The notes beneath the pieces were generated by a model. The model saw nothing but the letters and a program-made list of their open reading frames with translations, was not told where the DNA came from and searched no databases. The translations under genes were made by a program, and so were the position numbers. A stretch of 64,000 nt of DNA from Variovorax davisae (lineage in GTDB: Bacteria; Pseudomonadota; Gammaproteobacteria; Burkholderiales; Burkholderiaceae_C). Of the stretch, positions 1 through 7,457 are shown piece by piece; within the stretch, counting starts at the first letter, position 1; every line of letters starts with the position of its first letter. The stretch is taken from contig NZ_JASZYS010000012.1 of the NCBI RefSeq assembly GCF_030316845.1, positions 181,480-245,479 on the forward strand. Direction: 5' to 3'.

Positions 1-1
1 G

Positions 2-1828
2 ATCACCAACCTGCTGGCGGCGCCGATCGAGCTGTCGCGGGTCAAGCTGTCGGCCAACTGGATGGCCGCCTGCGGCGAAGCAGGCGAGGATGCGGCGCTG
101 TACGAGACCGTCAAGGCCGTCGGGCTCGAGCTCTGCCCGGCGCTCGGCATCTCGATCCCGGTGGGCAAGGATTCGCTGTCGATGCGCACCCAGTGGCAGG
201 ACGGCGGCGAGGCGAAGAAGGTCACGTCCCCGGTGAGCCTGATCGTCACCGCCTTCGCGACGCTGGCCGACGTCCGCGGCACGCTGACGCCGCAGCTCGA
301 CGCCGATGAGCCCGACAGCACGCTGGTGCTGGTCGACCTGGGCCGCGGCCGGCTGCGCATGGCCGGCAGCATTCTGGCGCAGACGCTGGGGCAGAGTGGC
401 GACACCGTGCCCGACCTCGACGATCCGCAGGACCTCGTGAAACTGGTGGCCGCGGTCAACGCGCTGCGCGCCGAGGGCAAGATCCTCGCGCTGCACGACC
501 GCAGCGACGGCGGCCTGTTCGCCGCCGCCTGCGAGATGGCCTTTGCCGGCCATGTCGGCGTCGCGCTCAACGTCGACCTGCTGGTCACCGAAGGCGACGG
601 CATCAGCGACAGCCGGGCCGAGTACGGCGACGCCAAGAACTGGGCCGGACAGGTCAGCGCGCGGCGCGAAGAGCTCACGCTGAAGGCGCTCTTCAACGAA
701 GAACTCGGCCTGCTGATGCAGGTGCGCACCGCCGAGCGCAACGAGGTCATGCAGACCCTGCGCGCGCACGGCCTCAGCGCCCACAGCCATTTCGTCGGCA
801 AGACCCGGCCTGCCAGCTCGACCATGGACGCGGGCAAGGGCAAGGTCGAGATCTGGCGCGACGCCAAGGCGGTCTTCAGTGCCAGCCTCAGCGACCTGCA
901 CCAGGTCTGGGATTCGGTCAGCTGGAAGATCTGCCGCGAGCGCGACAACCCCGACTGCGCCGATGCCGAGCATGCCGCCGCCGGCGACCCGCAGGACCCG
1001 GGCGCCCACGTGCTGCTGGCGCCGGGCGCGACCGACGACGTGGCCGCGCCTTTCCTGAACCTGGCGCGGCCCCGGGTCGCGATCCTGCGCGAGCAGGGCG
1101 TCAACTCGCATGTCGAGATGGCCTACGCCTTCACCGAGGCCGGCTTCGAGGCCTTCGACGTCCACATGACCGACCTGCAGACGGGCCGCGCCGACCTGGC
1201 CGACTTCAAGGGCGTGGTCGCCTGCGGCGGCTTCAGTTACGGCGACACGCTGGGCGCCGGCATCGGCTGGGCCCGCAGCATCACCTTCAACCCGCGGCTG
1301 GCCGAGCAGTTCAAGGGCTTCTTCGGCCGCGCCGACACCTTCGGGCTGGGCGTGTGCAACGGCTGCCAGATGTTCGCCGAGCTGGCGGACATCATTCCGG
1401 GCGCCGAAGCGTGGCCGCGCTTCACCACCAACCAGAGCGAGCGCTTCGAGGCCCGGCTGTCGATGGTCGAGGTGCTCGAATCACCGAGCCTGTTCTTTGC
1501 CGGCCTGGCCGGCAGCCGACTGCCGATCGCGGTGGCGCACGGCGAGGGCTATGCCAACTTCAAGCACCGCGGCGACCCGGCCCGCGCGATCGCGGCGATG
1601 CGCTTCGTCGACCACCACGGCCAGCCGACCGAGCGCTATCCGTTCAACCCGAACGGCAGCGCCGGCGGCCTGACCTCGGTGACCACCCCCGATGGCCGCT
1701 TCACGGCGCTGATGCCGCATCCGGAACGCGTTTTCCGCAACATCCAGATGAGCTGGACCTCGGGCGATGCCAGCGCCCTCAGCCCGTGGATGCGGATCTG
1801 GCGCAACGCGCGCAAGTGGGTGGGCTGA
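2..1828 (+). CDS. purL: Phosphoribosylformylglycinamidine synthase, C-terminal part (5' end outside window)
   Basis: Fourth step of purine synthesis: converts FGAR, ATP and glutamine to FGAM in the cytoplasm. The reading frame is already open at base 2 (ITNLLAAPIELSRVKLSANW), so the gene starts upstream and only about 608 residues of a roughly 1,300-residue single-chain enzyme are present. Visible parts are the second AIRS-like ATP-binding half (PVGKDSLSMRTQW, HDRSDGGLFAAACEMAFAG) and the C-terminal class I glutamine amidotransferase domain. That domain carries the nucleophile motif GVCNGCQMF and the His-Glu motif MPHPERVFR. The end is intact. It converges on the ppiC-like gene across a shared terminator. 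The large fused form is typical of Gram-negative bacteria. Identity is very secure. Confidence 0.97.
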   Translation: MTNLLAAPIELSRVKLSANWMAACGEAGEDAALYETVKAVGLELCPALGISIPVGKDSLSMRTQWQDGGEAKKVTSPVSLIVTAFATLADVRGTLTPQLDADEPDSTLVLVDLGRGRLRMAGSILAQTLGQSGDTVPDLDDPQDLVKLVAAVNALRAEGKILALHDRSDGGLFAAACEMAFAGHVGVALNVDLLVTEGDGISDSRAEYGDAKNWAGQVSARREELTLKALFNEELGLLMQVRTAERNEVMQTLRAHGLSAHSHFVGKTRPASSTMDAGKGKVEIWRDAKAVFSASLSDLHQVWDSVSWKICRERDNPDCADAEHAAAGDPQDPGAHVLLAPGATDDVAAPFLNLARPRVAILREQGVNSHVEMAYAFTEAGFEAFDVHMTDLQTGRADLADFKGVVACGGFSYGDTLGAGIGWARSITFNPRLAEQFKGFFGRADTFGLGVCNGCQMFAELADIIPGAEAWPRFTTNQSERFEARLSMVEVLESPSLFFAGLAGSRLPIAVAHGEGYANFKHRGDPARAIAAMRFVDHHGQPTERYPFNPNGSAGGLTSVTTPDGRFTALMPHPERVFRNIQMSWTSGDASALSPWMRIWRNARKWVG

Positions 1829-1936
1829 GCGCGGCCGCGCGCCCCTGACGCGCTACGACCAGACCGGCAGCACCGTGACGCCGGGCCGCGCCGACGGCAC
1901 GGCCAATTTCACGCGCAACGACGAATAGGGCGAAAC

Positions 1937-1964
1937 GAAAAAGCGGCCCGCGGGCCGCTTTTCT
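1937..1964. terminator. Bidirectional rho-independent terminator between purL and the ppiC-like gene
   Basis: A perfect 20-base palindrome (aagcggcccg/cgggccgctt, 1941-1960) is preceded by an A-run and followed by a T-run, so it reads as an intrinsic terminator from both sides. It lies between two convergent genes and can serve both. Confidence 0.85.
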
Positions 1965-1995
1965 TGTCTGCAGACGAGGCGTCTCGCCTGCTCGC

Positions 1996-2781
1996 TTACT
2001 CGACCTTGGCCTTCGCCCGCAGGTCTTCCTGGTACTTCTGCAGCCGCTGCTGCTGCAGCTGCTGCACGACCTGCGGCTTGACCTCTTCGAGCTTCGGCAG
2101 CTGCGCCTGGCGGATGTCGTCGACGCGGATGATGTGGTAGCCGAACTGCGACTTGACCGGCGTGGCGGTCGTCTCGCCCTTCTTGAGCTTGATCATGGCC
2201 TCCGAGAATTCGGGCACGAAGCTCGCGGGCGCGGCCCAGTCGAGGTCGCCGCCGTTGGCGCCCGAGCCCGGGTCCTTGCTCTGCTTCTTGGCGATGTCCT
2301 CGAACTTGCCGCCATTCTTCAGGTCGGCCAGGATCTTGTTGGCCTGGTCCTCGGTCTCGACCAGGATGTGGCGCGCCTTGTATTCCTTGCCGCTGTTGGC
2401 GGCGACGAACTTGTCGTACTCGGCCTGGACGTCGGCATCGGTCACGGCGTTGTTCTTGCGGTAGTTGTCGAACAGCTGGCGGATCAGGATCGCCTGGCGG
2501 GCGAGTTCGAGCTGGTTCTTGTAGTCGTCGGTGGCGTCCAGGCCCTGCTTCTGGGCTTCCTGCATGAAGACCTCGCGCGCGATGACTTCCTCGCGCAGCT
2601 GGCCCTGCATCTCGGGCGTGACCGGGCGGCCGGCGGCCGCGAGTTGCTGCGCCAGCACGTCCATGCGCGCCTTCGGCACGGCCTTGCCGTTGACGATGGC
2701 GGCGTTCTGCGCCAGGGCGGCGAACGGAATGGCGCCGACCAGGGTGGCGAGCGCGACGGCCTTGAGGATGTTTTTCTTCAT
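1996..2781 (-). CDS. Periplasmic parvulin-type peptidyl-prolyl cis-trans isomerase
   Basis: Predicted exported foldase of 261 residues. The start at 2781 (MKKNILKAVALATLVGAIPF) gives a classic Sec signal peptide with cleavage near AALA-QN; a longer upstream extension is Arg/Pro/Ser-rich and looks non-coding. Residues about 25-130 form a SurA/PrsA-like N-terminal helical region. Residues about 135-235 form the parvulin domain, with the motifs ARHILVETEDQA, GANGGDLDWA and FGYHIIRVDD. The tail is Gln/Lys-rich. It is the last gene of a minus-strand run behind yciB and bolA, a common arrangement in Burkholderiales. It may be lipid-attached or soluble; there is no lipobox. The exact client proteins are unknown. 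Confidence 0.92.
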   Translation of the reverse strand: MKKNILKAVALATLVGAIPFAALAQNAAIVNGKAVPKARMDVLAQQLAAAGRPVTPEMQGQLREEVIAREVFMQEAQKQGLDATDDYKNQLELARQAILIRQLFDNYRKNNAVTDADVQAEYDKFVAANSGKEYKARHILVETEDQANKILADLKNGGKFEDIAKKQSKDPGSGANGGDLDWAAPASFVPEFSEAMIKLKKGETTATPVKSQFGYHIIRVDDIRQAQLPKLEEVKPQVVQQLQQQRLQKYQEDLRAKAKVE

Positions 2782-2833
2782 AAGGGGGAGGGGGTTGGCG
2801 CCGCACGACCGTGCGGGTGATGGGAACGACGCC

Positions 2834-3097
2834 CTAGAGCGTCTCGATGGCAAGCGCGTGAAGGCCCTGTGCGATGAAAAGTTGCAGCGCATCATACACA
2901 AGCCGATGGCGCGCCACGCGGGGCTTGCCGGCGAACAGCGGGGAGGCGATCCGGACCCGGAAATGGGTGCCGTAGCCCTCGGCGCCGGCGCCCGCATGCC
3001 CGGCGTGGGCGGCGCTTTCGTCGATCACCTCGAGTTCGGTCGGCTGCAGCGTTTCGCGCAGCCGGGCCTCGAGGTCCTGGGCGGTAGGGAGGCTCAT
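2834..3097 (-). CDS. BolA family protein
   Basis: An 87-residue protein of the BolA/YrbA family, which pairs with monothiol glutaredoxins and takes part in iron-sulfur cluster handling and stress-linked morphology control. The start at 3097 (MSLPTAQDLEARLRETLQP) overlaps the yciB stop by four bases (ATGA). The class II KH-like fold is suggested by LEVIDESAAHAGH, FRVRIASPLFAGKPRVARHR and YDALQLFIAQGLHALAIETL. The conserved HAGH stretch includes the invariant metal-binding-type His and the RHR stretch follows. It is translationally coupled to yciB and precedes the secreted PPIase gene. The family call is firm; which BolA subtype it represents is uncertain. Confidence 0.93.
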   Translation of the reverse strand: MSLPTAQDLEARLRETLQPTELEVIDESAAHAGHAGAGAEGYGTHFRVRIASPLFAGKPRVARHRLVYDALQLFIAQGLHALAIETL

Positions 3098-3633
3098 GCG
3101 GCGGGCTTGTCCGATTTCAGGTGCGGCGAGATGTAGATCCCCTGCGCGACCAGGAACACGATCGGGAACACGTAGCCCCAGAGCTTGAAGTTGACCCAGG
3201 CCTCGGTCGTGAAGTAGGCCGCGACGTAGCCGTTCAGCACCGCCATGAAGAGGCAATAGGCGATCCAGGCGACGTTCAGGCGGCCCCAGATCGCCGTCGG
3301 CAGCTCCAGCTGGCCGCCCAGCAGCATCTTGAGGAAGTTCTTCTTGAAGACCCACAGCGCGACCGCCAGCGCGATCGCCATGGCGCCGTAGAGCACGGTC
3401 GGCTTCCACTTGATGAAGCGGTCGTCGTGCAGCGCCAGCGTGAGCGAGCCGAACAGCAGGATCAGCACCAGCGTGGCCTTCTGCATCGGCTGCAGCCGGC
3501 GTTCCATGAACCAGATGATCGCCATCTGCAGGGTGGTGGCGGCCATCAGCACGCCGGTCGCGGTGTAGATGTCGTAGAACTTGAAGGCGCCGAAGAACAG
3601 CAGGATCGGAAAGAAGTCGAGGATGAGTTTCAT
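3094..3633 (-). CDS. yciB: Inner membrane septation protein A family (YciB/IspZ)
   Basis: A 179-residue integral membrane protein starting MKLILDFFPILLFFGAFKFY, the signature opening of the YciB family. About five hydrophobic segments are visible (DFFPILLFFGAF, GVLMAATTLQMAI, ATLVLILLFGSLTLAL, TVLYGAMAIALAVALWVF, VAWIAYCLFMAVLNGYVAAYF and VFPIVFLVAQGIYI). Conserved polar stretches include FMERRLQPMQKATLVLILLF and FIKWKPTVLYG. In E. coli the protein links cell-envelope synthesis with division. Here it lies 8 bases after msrB and overlaps bolA by ATGA, so it is probably co-transcribed from selO. Confidence 0.95.
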   Translation of the reverse strand: MKLILDFFPILLFFGAFKFYDIYTATGVLMAATTLQMAIIWFMERRLQPMQKATLVLILLFGSLTLALHDDRFIKWKPTVLYGAMAIALAVALWVFKKNFLKMLLGGQLELPTAIWGRLNVAWIAYCLFMAVLNGYVAAYFTTEAWVNFKLWGYVFPIVFLVAQGIYISPHLKSDKPAA

Positions 3634-3641
3634 GAGGGTGT

Positions 3642-4061
3642 TCAGTCGCTCTCTTTTTTCTGGAACTCCAGCGAGGCCGAGTTCATGCAGTAGCGCAGGC
3701 CGGTCTCGGTCGGCCCGTCGGGGAACACATGGCCCAGGTGGGCGCCGCAATGGGCGCAGACGTTCTCGGTGCGCACCATGCCGTGCGAGCGATCGACGAT
3801 GTTGCGGATCGCGCCCGGCACGGCCTCCTGCGAGAAGCTGGGCCAGCCGCAGCCGGCGTCGAACTTGGTGGCCGACTCGAACAGCTTGGCGCCGCAGCAG
3901 ATGCAATGGTAGGTGCCGTCGTCCCAATGGGCCTCGTACTTGCCGGTGAAGGGGCGCTCGGTGGCGGCGTGCCGCGTGATCTCGAAGGCGCCGCGCTCGG
4001 CGCCCTTCTCGGCCAGCAGGGCCTTCCATTCGGCTTCGGTTTTCTGGACGGGTGAGGTCAT
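3642..4061 (-). CDS. msrB: Peptide-methionine (R)-S-oxide reductase MsrB
   Basis: A 139-residue cytoplasmic repair enzyme that reduces the R-epimer of methionine sulfoxide. Two zinc-binding CxxC pairs are visible (CICCGAKLF and CAHCGAHLGHVF). The core is FDAGCGWPSF, and the catalytic Cys is in GLRYCMNSASLEF near the C-terminus. Length and motifs are standard for free-standing MsrB. The start codon overlaps the selO stop (ATGA), so the two proteins should be made together. This pairs a methionine-oxidation repair enzyme with a redox-sensitive protein AMPylase, which suggests a shared oxidative-stress role. No signal peptide is seen. Confidence 0.97.
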   Translation of the reverse strand: MTSPVQKTEAEWKALLAEKGAERGAFEITRHAATERPFTGKYEAHWDDGTYHCICCGAKLFESATKFDAGCGWPSFSQEAVPGAIRNIVDRSHGMVRTENVCAHCGAHLGHVFPDGPTETGLRYCMNSASLEFQKKESD

Positions 4062-5545
4062 GATGAACAGCTGATTTCGATCGTGGAGGCCCAGTCGGGC
4101 GGGAAGCCGGCGAACGCGTCGTGGCCGGGATGTTCGTCAAATGGGGTCTCGAGCAGGCTCAGCAAGGTGGCGACCCCGGAGAAGTCCTTCTGCCCGGCGG
4201 CTTCGATCGCCTGCTGGCCCAGGTGGTTCCGCAGGACGAATTTCGGATTGTTGCGCAGCATCCGGGCGGCGCCTTCCGCGGCCGGCGTGCCGGCGCGGCG
4301 CTCGGCGTAGGTCTGCAGCCAGGCGTCGAAGCCCGGACGGTCGACGAACAGGTCGCGCACCGGCTCGACATCGCCGCTGGCCACGCCATGGGAGAGCCGG
4401 CGCCAGAAGATCGTGTAGTCGACCTTTTCCTGGGCCAGCAGCCGGAGCACGCCTTCGATCAGCGCGCGGTCGCCCTCGGCGGGCTCGGCGAGGCCCAGCT
4501 TGGCCCGCATCCGGGCCTCGAACTCGCGCGGGAACACGGTCTTGTAGGACTCCAGCGCGGCGACCGCCACCTCCTGCTCGCCGATCAGCGGCAGCAGGGC
4601 CTGGGCCAGGCAAAAGAGGTTCCAGTAGGCGACGTTGGGCTGCTGGTCGAAGGCGTAGCGGCCGGCGGTGTCGCTGTGGTTGCAGATGTGGCGAGGGTCG
4701 AAGCCGTCCAGGAACTGGAACGGCCCGTAGTCGATCGTGAGCCCGAGGATGCTCATGTTGTCGGTGTTCATCACGCCGTGGCAGAAGCCGACCGCCTGCC
4801 ACTGGGCCAGCAGGGCGGCGGTGCGCTCGCTGACCGCTTCGAGCAGCGCCGCATAGGCGTTGCCGCCGAAGCGGGAACTGGTGCGGCACTCGGGGTAGTA
4901 GCGGTCGATCACGTAGTCGGCCAGGGCGCGCAGTTCGTCCTCGCGCTGGTTGGCGGCGAAGTGCTCGAAGTGGCCGAAGCGGATGAAGCTGGGTGCGACC
5001 CGGGTCACGACGGCGGCGGTTTCGAGTTCTTCGCGCCGCACCCGGGCGTCGGAGCCGGTCACGCACAAGGCCCGCGTGGTCGGGATGCCCAGACCGTGCA
5101 TCGCCTCGCTGCAGAGGAACTCGCGGATGCTGGAGCGCAGCACGGCCCGGCCGTCGCCCATGCGGGAGTAGGGCGTCGGGCCGGCGCCCTTGAGCTGCAG
5201 CTCGAGCCCGGCGGCCGTTTCACCCAGCAGGATGGCCCGGCCGTCGCCCAGCTGCCCGGCCCAGACGCCGAACTGGTGGCCGCTGTAGACGCTGGCGAGC
5301 GGGCGGGTCCCGGCGACTGGCGCATTTCCGGTGAAGGCGGCCAGGCCTTCGTCGGATTCCAGCCAGGACGGGACCAGGCCGAGTTCCGCGGCCACGCGGG
5401 CGCTGCCGCCGACCCAGTAGGGATCGGGCAGGGGGCGCGGCTGGAGTTCGGTGAAGAAGGCGGGGCCCAGCGCCGAGAAGCCGGGGGCCCAGCGCAGGCC
5501 CAGGTCGACCTGGGCGGTTTCCGCTTCGTCTGCAAGCATGGTCAT
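4058..5545 (-). CDS. selO: Protein adenylyltransferase SelO (YdiU family)
   Basis: A 495-residue pseudokinase-fold enzyme that transfers AMP from ATP to Ser/Thr/Tyr of protein targets; the E. coli homologue acts on redox proteins. The start at 5545 (MTMLADEAETAQVDLGLRWA) fits the family length; the in-frame extension upstream lacks family character. Visible motifs are GHQFGVWAGQLGDGRAILLG, QLKGAGPTPYSRMGDGRAVL and CHGVMNTDNMSILGLTIDYG (metal-binding Asn and Asp). The protein ends ISCSS, so a Cys sits third from the end, the place of selenocysteine in animal SelO. A second Cys is in RHICNHSD (about residue 288). In E. coli SelO the equivalent pair forms a regulatory disulfide. It is the first gene of the minus-strand run and is coupled to msrB. 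Confidence 0.96.
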   Translation of the reverse strand: MTMLADEAETAQVDLGLRWAPGFSALGPAFFTELQPRPLPDPYWVGGSARVAAELGLVPSWLESDEGLAAFTGNAPVAGTRPLASVYSGHQFGVWAGQLGDGRAILLGETAAGLELQLKGAGPTPYSRMGDGRAVLRSSIREFLCSEAMHGLGIPTTRALCVTGSDARVRREELETAAVVTRVAPSFIRFGHFEHFAANQREDELRALADYVIDRYYPECRTSSRFGGNAYAALLEAVSERTAALLAQWQAVGFCHGVMNTDNMSILGLTIDYGPFQFLDGFDPRHICNHSDTAGRYAFDQQPNVAYWNLFCLAQALLPLIGEQEVAVAALESYKTVFPREFEARMRAKLGLAEPAEGDRALIEGVLRLLAQEKVDYTIFWRRLSHGVASGDVEPVRDLFVDRPGFDAWLQTYAERRAGTPAAEGAARMLRNNPKFVLRNHLGQQAIEAAGQKDFSGVATLLSLLETPFDEHPGHDAFAGFPPDWASTIEISCSS

Positions 5546-5646
5546 AGGGAGGCGATTGTCCCGCAGCGGGCGAGACCCCGGGCGGGAGGGGCCATCGGGG
5601 ATGTCCGGGATGCTGCACTTGCGGTGTTTTTGGCTTCGGATGTGAA

Positions 5647-5666
5647 CCATGGATTCCAATCCATGG
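5647..5666. promoter_or_regulatory. Perfect 20-base palindrome at the start of the toxin-antitoxin locus, candidate operator
   Basis: ccatggatt-cc-aatccatgg is a perfect inverted repeat. It contains the first possible toxin ATG (5649) and ends directly before the second (5667), the position expected for an operator of an autoregulated toxin-antitoxin operon. This role is inferred from symmetry and position only. Confidence 0.45.
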
Positions 5667-5899
5667 ATGTATGAGATTCGCCGAATGCCCGAATTCGACC
5701 AATGGTTCGATGGGCTTCGCGACCGGATGACCAAGCTTCGTTTGACGGCGCGACTGCGCAAGGCTTCTTCCGGGAACCTGGGTGACGTGAAGCCTGTCGG
5801 TGAAGGCGTTTATGAAATGCGCGAGTTCTTCGGGCCAGGCTGGGGCATGTATTTCGTTCGGCGGCGTCCGGTGCAACCAACCTCGAGGATGGACCATGA
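5649..5899 (+). pseudogene. RelE/ParE-superfamily (HigB-type) addiction-module toxin, internally deleted and frameshifted
   Basis: The N-terminal part matches the killer-protein family of about 100 residues: YEIRRMPEFDQWFDGLRDRM, then GNLGDVKPVGEGVYEMREFF and GPGWGMYFVRR. The expected hydrophobic strand and GGDKSxQ-like segment are missing, and the frame then runs on through the antitoxin start. In another frame a short tail ending ATNLEDGP with stop TGA at 5897-5899 is kept. That stop overlaps the antitoxin ATG (ATGA), which is how the intact pair would have been coupled. I infer a deletion of roughly 20 codons with loss of frame near 5855-5875. The true start may be 5649 or 5667; neither has a clear ribosome-binding site. 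A sequencing error alone would not explain the missing segment. Confidence 0.7.
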
Positions 5900-6204
5900 G
5901 CAAGAAGATCAGAGTTTCCGAACTGCCGGTGTTCGATGCGGCTGACTACCTGAAGTCGGAACAGGATTGCGCCGACTATCTTTCGATCGCGCTCGAAGAC
6001 GACGATCCGGCATTTCTGGCTGCTGCGCTCGGCGACGTGGCGCGTGCTCGTGGGATGTCCCAGGTAGCGCGGGATGCCGGCATCACACGGGAAGGTTTGT
6101 ACAAGGCGCTGAGCGATGAAGGCAACCCGAGTTTCGCAACCGTCCTGAAGGTCATGCGCGCCCTTGGCCTGCAGATCAACGTGCAGCCGAGGGCGCATGC
6201 CTGA
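5896..6204 (+). CDS. Addiction-module antitoxin, XRE/HigA-type
   Basis: A 102-residue DNA-binding antitoxin beginning MSKKIRVSELPVFDAADYLK. Residues about 20-60 form the toxin-facing acidic segment (EQDCADYLSIALEDDDPAFL). Residues about 50-97 form a helix-turn-helix (AALGDVARARGMSQVARDAG, ITREGLYKALSDEGNPSFAT, VLKVMRALGLQ), the usual pattern of antitoxins paired with RelE/ParE-type killer proteins. The ATG overlaps the relic stop of the toxin (ATGA). The frame is intact although the toxin is broken, so the protein may persist as a stand-alone repressor or an anti-addiction factor. It ends 41 bases before the convergent AraC-type gene. Confidence 0.88.
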   Translation: MSKKIRVSELPVFDAADYLKSEQDCADYLSIALEDDDPAFLAAALGDVARARGMSQVARDAGITREGLYKALSDEGNPSFATVLKVMRALGLQINVQPRAHA

Positions 6205-6245
6205 GCCATGGCCGGAGATTCATGGACTTGCGCGGCCCACGGCGC

Positions 6246-7322
6246 TCAGATATTCGCCCCGCCGCCCTCGGCATATCGCGCCCGGTACTGCGCCGGCGGC
6301 AACCCGAACCATCGCTTGCAGGCCCTGAAAAAGTTGCTGCTGTCCACGAAGCCGAGCAGGTCGGCGACATGCGTCAGCGTGTGGCGCCGGTCGGCCAGGT
6401 ACTGCTGGGCCAGCTCGCGCCGGGTCTGGTCGAGCAGGGCCTGGTAGGAATTCGATTCGGCCTGCAGCCGGCGCTGCAGGGTGCGCTCGGTGATGCCGAG
6501 CCCGGCCGCCACATCCTGCCGCCGCGGCTCGCCGCCGGGCAGCCGGCGCGTGATCTCGGCGCAGACCCGGCGGCTCACGCTGCTGTCGGCCAAGGTGACC
6601 AACTGCTCGTCGAGCAGGCGCTCGTGCAGCGCCGCCAGCGCCGGATGCTGCGAAGGGATCGCCGCGCGCATGTCGGCGTCGGCCAGCAGCAGCCGGTTGG
6701 CGGCGGCGCCGAAGCGGATCGCGCAGCCGAAGGCGGCCCGGTGCGGCGCGTCGTCCGGCGGTGACGGGTACACGAACTCGACCGCCAGCGGCCGCAACTC
6801 GCGCCGCGTCAGCCAGCCGCACAGCACCAGCATGGTCAGCATCCCGTATTCGACCCGCTGGCGCGGCACCGGCCGGCGGCTGCCGACATGGCCCAGCACC
6901 AGCCACTGGCCGCGCGCCTCGGCCTCGAGTTCGAAGGTGGCGGCGTCCGAGACCACCGCCAGGTAGCGCGCCAGCCGCTCCAGGCCCGCGTGCAGATGCG
7001 GGCTGCAGGTCATCGCGTGGCCGAGCGTGTCGAGGTTGCCATGGCGCGCCGCCAGTTCGCGCGAGAGGCCCAGCGTGGCCTTGCCGGAGCGGGCCACGGC
7101 GAGCAGCCAGAGCTGGCTGATGTCGTCGGCCGGAAAGCGGGCCTCGGGCCGCTCGAGTCCGGTGGCGTCGAAGCCGCAGTCGCGCAGCAGCTGTTGCACG
7201 TCGAGCCCTTCGGCCGCGAACATGTCGAGCACGCCCCGCAGCCAGGCGCCCGAACTGGTGCGCAACGGGGCCGCCGACGGGGCAGGGCGCACCGATTCGG
7301 ATGCTTGTGTCGCTGAAGTCAC
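6246..7322 (-). CDS. AraC family transcriptional regulator (Arabinose_bd-type N-terminal domain)
   Basis: About 358 residues from a GTG start at 7322 (VTSATQASESV); an upstream ATG at 7454 would add an Arg-rich tail and run into the neighbour's promoter, so I prefer the shorter form. Residues about 30-220 resemble the ligand-sensing domain of the OruR/ArgR-like AraC subgroup (FPADDISQLWLLAVARSG, DTLGHAMTCSPHLHAGLERL, RYLAVVSDAATFELE). The C-terminal 100 residues carry two helix-turn-helix motifs (DVAAGLGITERTLQRRLQAE and VADLLGFVDSSNFFRACKRW). It is transcribed away from the lipoprotein esterase gene 135 bases distant. Regulators of this subgroup often sit beside lipases or esterases, so it probably controls that gene; the inducer is unknown. 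Confidence 0.9.
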   Translation of the reverse strand: MTSATQASESVRPAPSAAPLRTSSGAWLRGVLDMFAAEGLDVQQLLRDCGFDATGLERPEARFPADDISQLWLLAVARSGKATLGLSRELAARHGNLDTLGHAMTCSPHLHAGLERLARYLAVVSDAATFELEAEARGQWLVLGHVGSRRPVPRQRVEYGMLTMLVLCGWLTRRELRPLAVEFVYPSPPDDAPHRAAFGCAIRFGAAANRLLLADADMRAAIPSQHPALAALHERLLDEQLVTLADSSVSRRVCAEITRRLPGGEPRRQDVAAGLGITERTLQRRLQAESNSYQALLDQTRRELAQQYLADRRHTLTHVADLLGFVDSSNFFRACKRWFGLPPAQYRARYAEGGGANI

Positions 7323-7457
7323 TGGTTTGGCGCGCTTGCGATAGCAGGCATGGGGCGGGTCGTTCCTAGAATTTTTCCGGGCTCGCGAAGAAGCCCAGAA
7401 GTATCGCGGCCAGCCCCGGCCGCGCGCATTCCGGATAACCCGACAAGGAGACAAGAC

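Noticed and set aside
1829..1927. Short frame ending TGSTVTPGRADGTANF, faintly like a fimbrial C-terminus
   Set aside because: Too short, with no start or signal peptide; the similarity is not strong enough to call a relic.
5546..5761. 72-residue N-terminal extension of SelO
   Set aside because: It overlaps the toxin locus and its palindrome, and the family begins at the chosen Met.
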